This document shows positions 4,539 to 6,483 of a stretch of 6,483 bases of DNA, piece after piece. The notes beneath the pieces are model-generated. The model was not told the origin of the DNA and ran no database searches. It was given only the letters and a program-made list of their open reading frames with translations. Source of the DNA: Methanoregulaceae archaeon (GTDB lineage Archaea; Halobacteriota; Methanomicrobia; Methanomicrobiales; Methanospirillaceae); assembly GCA_013331215.1 (NCBI GenBank), contig DUGU01000073.1:1-6483 (forward strand). Reading direction: 5' to 3'. The translations under genes were made by a program, and so were the position numbers. How positions within the stretch are numbered: the stretch's first letter is position 1; each line of letters opens with the position of its first letter.

Positions 4539-5428
4539 CCCTCGACGACTTCTCGCCCGTCACGCTCGCGGACGCGGAGCTCTTCCGCCGCCAGTACGAG
4601 CACTACCCGCAGGTCCACTCGGACAATACCTTCACCAACATGGTCTGCTGGAACCACTACGCCCACTATCGCCGGGCGCTGGTCCGCGGCAGCGTGCTGA
4701 TCTCCTCCACGATCGACGGGCATCTCCGGTTCCGCGCCCCCATCGGTCCGGACGACCCGGGGCTCCTCGAGGATCTCTTCGCCCTCGCCCGCGCCGAGTC
4801 CCCGGGCGAGCGGTTCTTCGTCCTCGAGCCCGGCGCCCGCGACCGGATCGCGGCCCTCCGACCCGGCCTTCCCCTCCACCCGGCCCGCGAGATCTTCGAG
4901 TACGTCTACCGCTCGGCCGACCTCGCCGACCTCCCCGGCAAGGGCTTCCTGACCATCCGGCGGCACATCAACCGGTTCCACCGGAACTGCTCGAGCGAGG
5001 TCGAGTCCATCGGGCCCGGGAACCTCGAGGACGTCCGGGTCTTCGTGAACCGGTGGTGCAACTGGAAGAACTGCGAGACCGACCCCATCCTCACGGCCGA
5101 GCGCGTGGCCGTCCTGTACGCGATCGCCCACTTCCAGGCGCTCGGTCTCTCGGGGCTCGCCATCCGGGTCGAGGGCGAGGTGGCCGCGATGGCGATCTAC
5201 GAGCGGCTGAACGCCCAGACGGCGCTCGTCCACTTCGAGAAGGGCCTGCCCGAGTGCGAGGGGATCTACAAGGCGATCAACCAGGAGACCGCGCTCCGGC
5301 TCCGCGACGACTTCCCGTACATCAACCGCGAGTCTGACATGGGCGTGCCGGGCCTGCGCGAGGCCAAGACCAGGTACCACCCCGACCACATGGTCCTGGC
5401 CTGGTATGCGGACGTGGCCGACCTCTGA
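4532..5428 (+). CDS. DUF2156 / LPG-synthase C-terminal domain protein
   Basis: The 298-residue product matches the DUF2156 family (phosphatidylglycerol lysyltransferase C-terminal domain), which has a tandem GNAT-like fold. Signatures are FTNMVCW near residue 34, YVYRSADLADLPGKGF followed by IRRHINRF (about 124-149), and YINRESDMGVPGLREAKTRY (273-292), the usual end motif. In bacterial MprF this domain moves an aminoacyl group from tRNA to phosphatidylglycerol. Here the N-terminal flippase membrane segments are absent, so the protein is soluble, and the acceptor in an archaeon is unknown. The start is GTG 4532 inside the end of the GNAT gene; GGGAGTGAG just upstream can act as ribosome-binding site. 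Translational coupling with the GNAT gene is likely, and a joint acyl-transfer pathway is an inference. Confidence 0.9.
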   Translation: MLTLDDFSPVTLADAELFRRQYEHYPQVHSDNTFTNMVCWNHYAHYRRALVRGSVLISSTIDGHLRFRAPIGPDDPGLLEDLFALARAESPGERFFVLEPGARDRIAALRPGLPLHPAREIFEYVYRSADLADLPGKGFLTIRRHINRFHRNCSSEVESIGPGNLEDVRVFVNRWCNWKNCETDPILTAERVAVLYAIAHFQALGLSGLAIRVEGEVAAMAIYERLNAQTALVHFEKGLPECEGIYKAINQETALRLRDDFPYINRESDMGVPGLREAKTRYHPDHMVLAWYADVADL

Positions 5429-5440
5429 TTCATCCGCACG

Positions 5441-5448
5441 TTTATATG
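5441..5448 (+). promoter_or_regulatory. TATA box for prefoldin beta
   Basis: TTTATATG is close to the archaeal TATA consensus and lies 12 bases after the DUF2156 stop. A transcript start near 5471 is predicted, leaving a leader of about 34 bases. The leader contains a small hairpin (GCCGC 5477-5481 with GCGGC 5486-5490) and a Shine-Dalgarno sequence. Confidence 0.7.
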
Positions 5449-5494
5449 CACGAGTTCCCAACCCGATAGGCATACCGCCGCCATCGCGGCACTC

Positions 5495-5499
5495 GAGGT
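5495..5499 (+). promoter_or_regulatory. Shine-Dalgarno site of prefoldin beta
   Basis: GAGGT lies five bases before ATG 5505. It supports that start over the upstream in-frame ATG at 5406, which lies inside the DUF2156 gene and before the TATA box, and over the internal ATG at 5517. Confidence 0.6.
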
Positions 5500-5504
5500 C
5501 CAGT

Positions 5505-5888
5505 ATGAGCAGTCAAATGTCCCCCAAGGTCCAGAACCAGATCCAGCAGCTGCAGCAGGTCCAGCAGCAGCTCCAGACGGTCCTCTCGCAGAAGGCCCAG
5601 TACGAGATCGAGATCCGCGAGACCCGGCGGGCCGACGAGGAGCTCGCCGACCTCCCCGCGGACGCGACCGTCTTCCAGTCCGTCGGGACCGTGATGATGC
5701 AGAAGCCGAAGGAGGCCGTCTCGGCCGCGCTCAAGGAGAAGGTCGAGACCCTCGAGCTCCGGATCAAGCAGCTCGAGCGGCAGGAGCAGATGCTCCAGGG
5801 CCGGTTCGAGACGCTCCAGAACCAGGTCAAGCAGGCGCTCGAGGGCGGCCCCCAGCTCGGGGGCGGGGCCGGCCCCTCGGCCACCTGA
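5505..5888 (+). CDS. pfdB: Prefoldin beta subunit (GimC beta)
   Basis: The 127-residue product has the prefoldin beta layout. An N-terminal coiled-coil helix (about 8-43) is rich in Gln (QNQIQQLQQVQQQLQ). The short beta hairpin VFQSVGTVMMQKPKEAV (56-72) forms the hexamer barrel. A second coiled-coil helix (about 73-112) and a flexible Gly/Pro tail follow. Archaeal prefoldin is an alpha2-beta4 'jellyfish' that holds unfolded proteins in the cytosol and passes them to the thermosome. The length is normal for archaeal beta subunits. The gene has its own TATA box and Shine-Dalgarno sequence, so it is probably transcribed alone. The alpha subunit is not in this window. Confidence 0.95.
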   Translation: MSSQMSPKVQNQIQQLQQVQQQLQTVLSQKAQYEIEIRETRRADEELADLPADATVFQSVGTVMMQKPKEAVSAALKEKVETLELRIKQLERQEQMLQGRFETLQNQVKQALEGGPQLGGGAGPSAT

Positions 5889-5902
5889 TACTTCTTTTAT
5901 TT
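5889..5902. terminator. T-rich convergent gene end
   Basis: The plus strand reads CTTCTTTTATTTCC directly after the prefoldin stop and could end its transcript through a U-tract. It overlaps the last codons of the convergent synthase gene, whose stop is only 8 bases away. No separate T-tract for the minus-strand transcript is visible here. Confidence 0.45.
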
Positions 5903-6483
5903 CCGCTCGGCCCGGCTGAGCAGGTTGATCGCGTTCACCATCGCTTCGGCGGACGCGAGGACGACGTCGTCGCCCGAGCTGGAGGCGTCGAAGACCCGGC
6001 CCCGCTCGTCTTCGACCGCGATCGTGACGTGCGCGATGGCGTCCGAGCCGCCGGAGATGGCCTCGATGCCGTACTCCTTGAGCGTGACCGGCAGAGGGAC
6101 GATCTTCCCGATGGCCCGGAGGGCCGCGTCGACCGGGCCGTTCCCGGTGCAGGCCGCGATCCGCTCGGCGCCGTCGACGATCGCCCGGACGGAGGCCGTC
6201 GGGATGGCGTGGGTCCCGGTCATGATCGCGATGTCCTTGAGGTCGATCCGCCGGCCGACCCCCTGGAGGCCGAGGACGGTCTCGGCGATCTCGTAGAGGT
6301 CCGCGTCGGTGACGTGCTTGCCGCGGTTGGCGACGGCCTTGACCTTCTCGACGATCCGGTCGAGCTCGGCGTCGGTGGGCGCAAGCTGGACGTCGGCGAG
6401 CATCTGCCGGACGGCGTGTCGGCCGACGTGCTTGCCGAGGGTCAGGCGCCGGCGGTGACCGACCATCTCGGGGGTCATGATCC
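5897..6483 (-). CDS. 2-Isopropylmalate / citramalate synthase family, C-terminal part
   Basis: Only the last 195 or so residues are present; the gene runs off the right edge, since the frame is open through 6483 and the ATG at 6478 is internal. The segment opens with MTPEMVGH and LTLGKHVGRHAV, the conserved GKHxGRH region that follows the catalytic TIM barrel in this family. After linker helices comes a LeuA-dimer (allosteric) domain, about the last 75 residues: EYGIEAISGGSDAIAHV, then DDVVLASAEAMVNAINLL. These enzymes condense acetyl-CoA with a 2-oxoacid. The regulatory domain favours LeuA (leucine pathway) or CimA (isoleucine pathway via citramalate) over the homocitrate synthase AksA, which I recall as shorter. 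LeuA and CimA cannot be separated without the active-site part. Confidence 0.9.
   Translation of the reverse strand, partial: IMTPEMVGHRRRLTLGKHVGRHAVRQMLADVQLAPTDAELDRIVEKVKAVANRGKHVTDADLYEIAETVLGLQGVGRRIDLKDIAIMTGTHAIPTASVRAIVDGAERIAACTGNGPVDAALRAIGKIVPLPVTLKEYGIEAISGGSDAIAHVTIAVEDERGRVFDASSSGDDVVLASAEAMVNAINLLSRAERK

Noticed and set aside
4199..5473. Long minus-strand frame of 424 codons opposite the GNAT and DUF2156 genes
   Set aside because: It has the Val/Glu/Arg/Gly composition typical of antisense GC-rich DNA. The plus strand carries clear family signatures.

Overview
The window looks like a piece of chromosome from a high-GC methanogenic archaeon, most likely of the order Methanomicrobiales. 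The reasons are archaeal TATA boxes upstream of several genes, an archaeal-type prefoldin beta subunit, a short stand-alone parvulin, a cohesin-like surface protein with a Thr-rich stalk, and an isopropylmalate/citramalate-type synthase. The order is inferred from gene style and cannot be proven from this sequence alone. No phage, IS element, CRISPR array, tRNA or rRNA was recognised.

Layout. Positions 1-717 hold no convincing intact gene. This stretch is AT-richer at its left edge and carries an unusual concentration of inverted repeats: a perfect 10-bp stem at 174-196, a 9-bp stem at 253-287, and several weaker ones. A decamer (cggcagggac) recurs in both orientations, and the heptamer CGGGAGA occurs six times. 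A short stretch at 242-404 may be a decayed zinc-ribbon ORF. Three minus-strand genes follow: a cohesin-like, Thr/Pro-stalked surface protein (718-1713), a lipoprotein with two META domains (1809-2714), and an auxin-efflux-carrier (AEC) family transporter (2778-3701). A short divergent promoter region separates the transporter from a plus-strand single-domain parvulin (3776-4060). Next come a GNAT acetyltransferase (4101-4538) overlapped by a DUF2156 / LPG-synthase-C-domain protein (4532-5428), and then prefoldin beta (5505-5888). The window ends in the C-terminal part of a LeuA/CimA-type synthase on the minus strand (5897-6483, cut by the right edge).

How the parts relate. The two left-hand minus-strand genes both encode exported, Thr/Asn-rich, probably glycosylated cell-envelope proteins. 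Each has its own TATA box 26-27 bases before its ATG, so they look like separately transcribed, leaderless genes and not one operon. The parvulin shows the same geometry. The transporter and prefoldin instead have short leaders with Shine-Dalgarno sequences. The GNAT and DUF2156 genes overlap by 7 bases and are probably translationally coupled; both belong to the GNAT-fold world, so a shared acyl- or aminoacyl-transfer role is possible but unproven. Prefoldin and the synthase are convergent, with 8 bases between their stop codons. The region most worth a second look is the structured, gene-poor left end.
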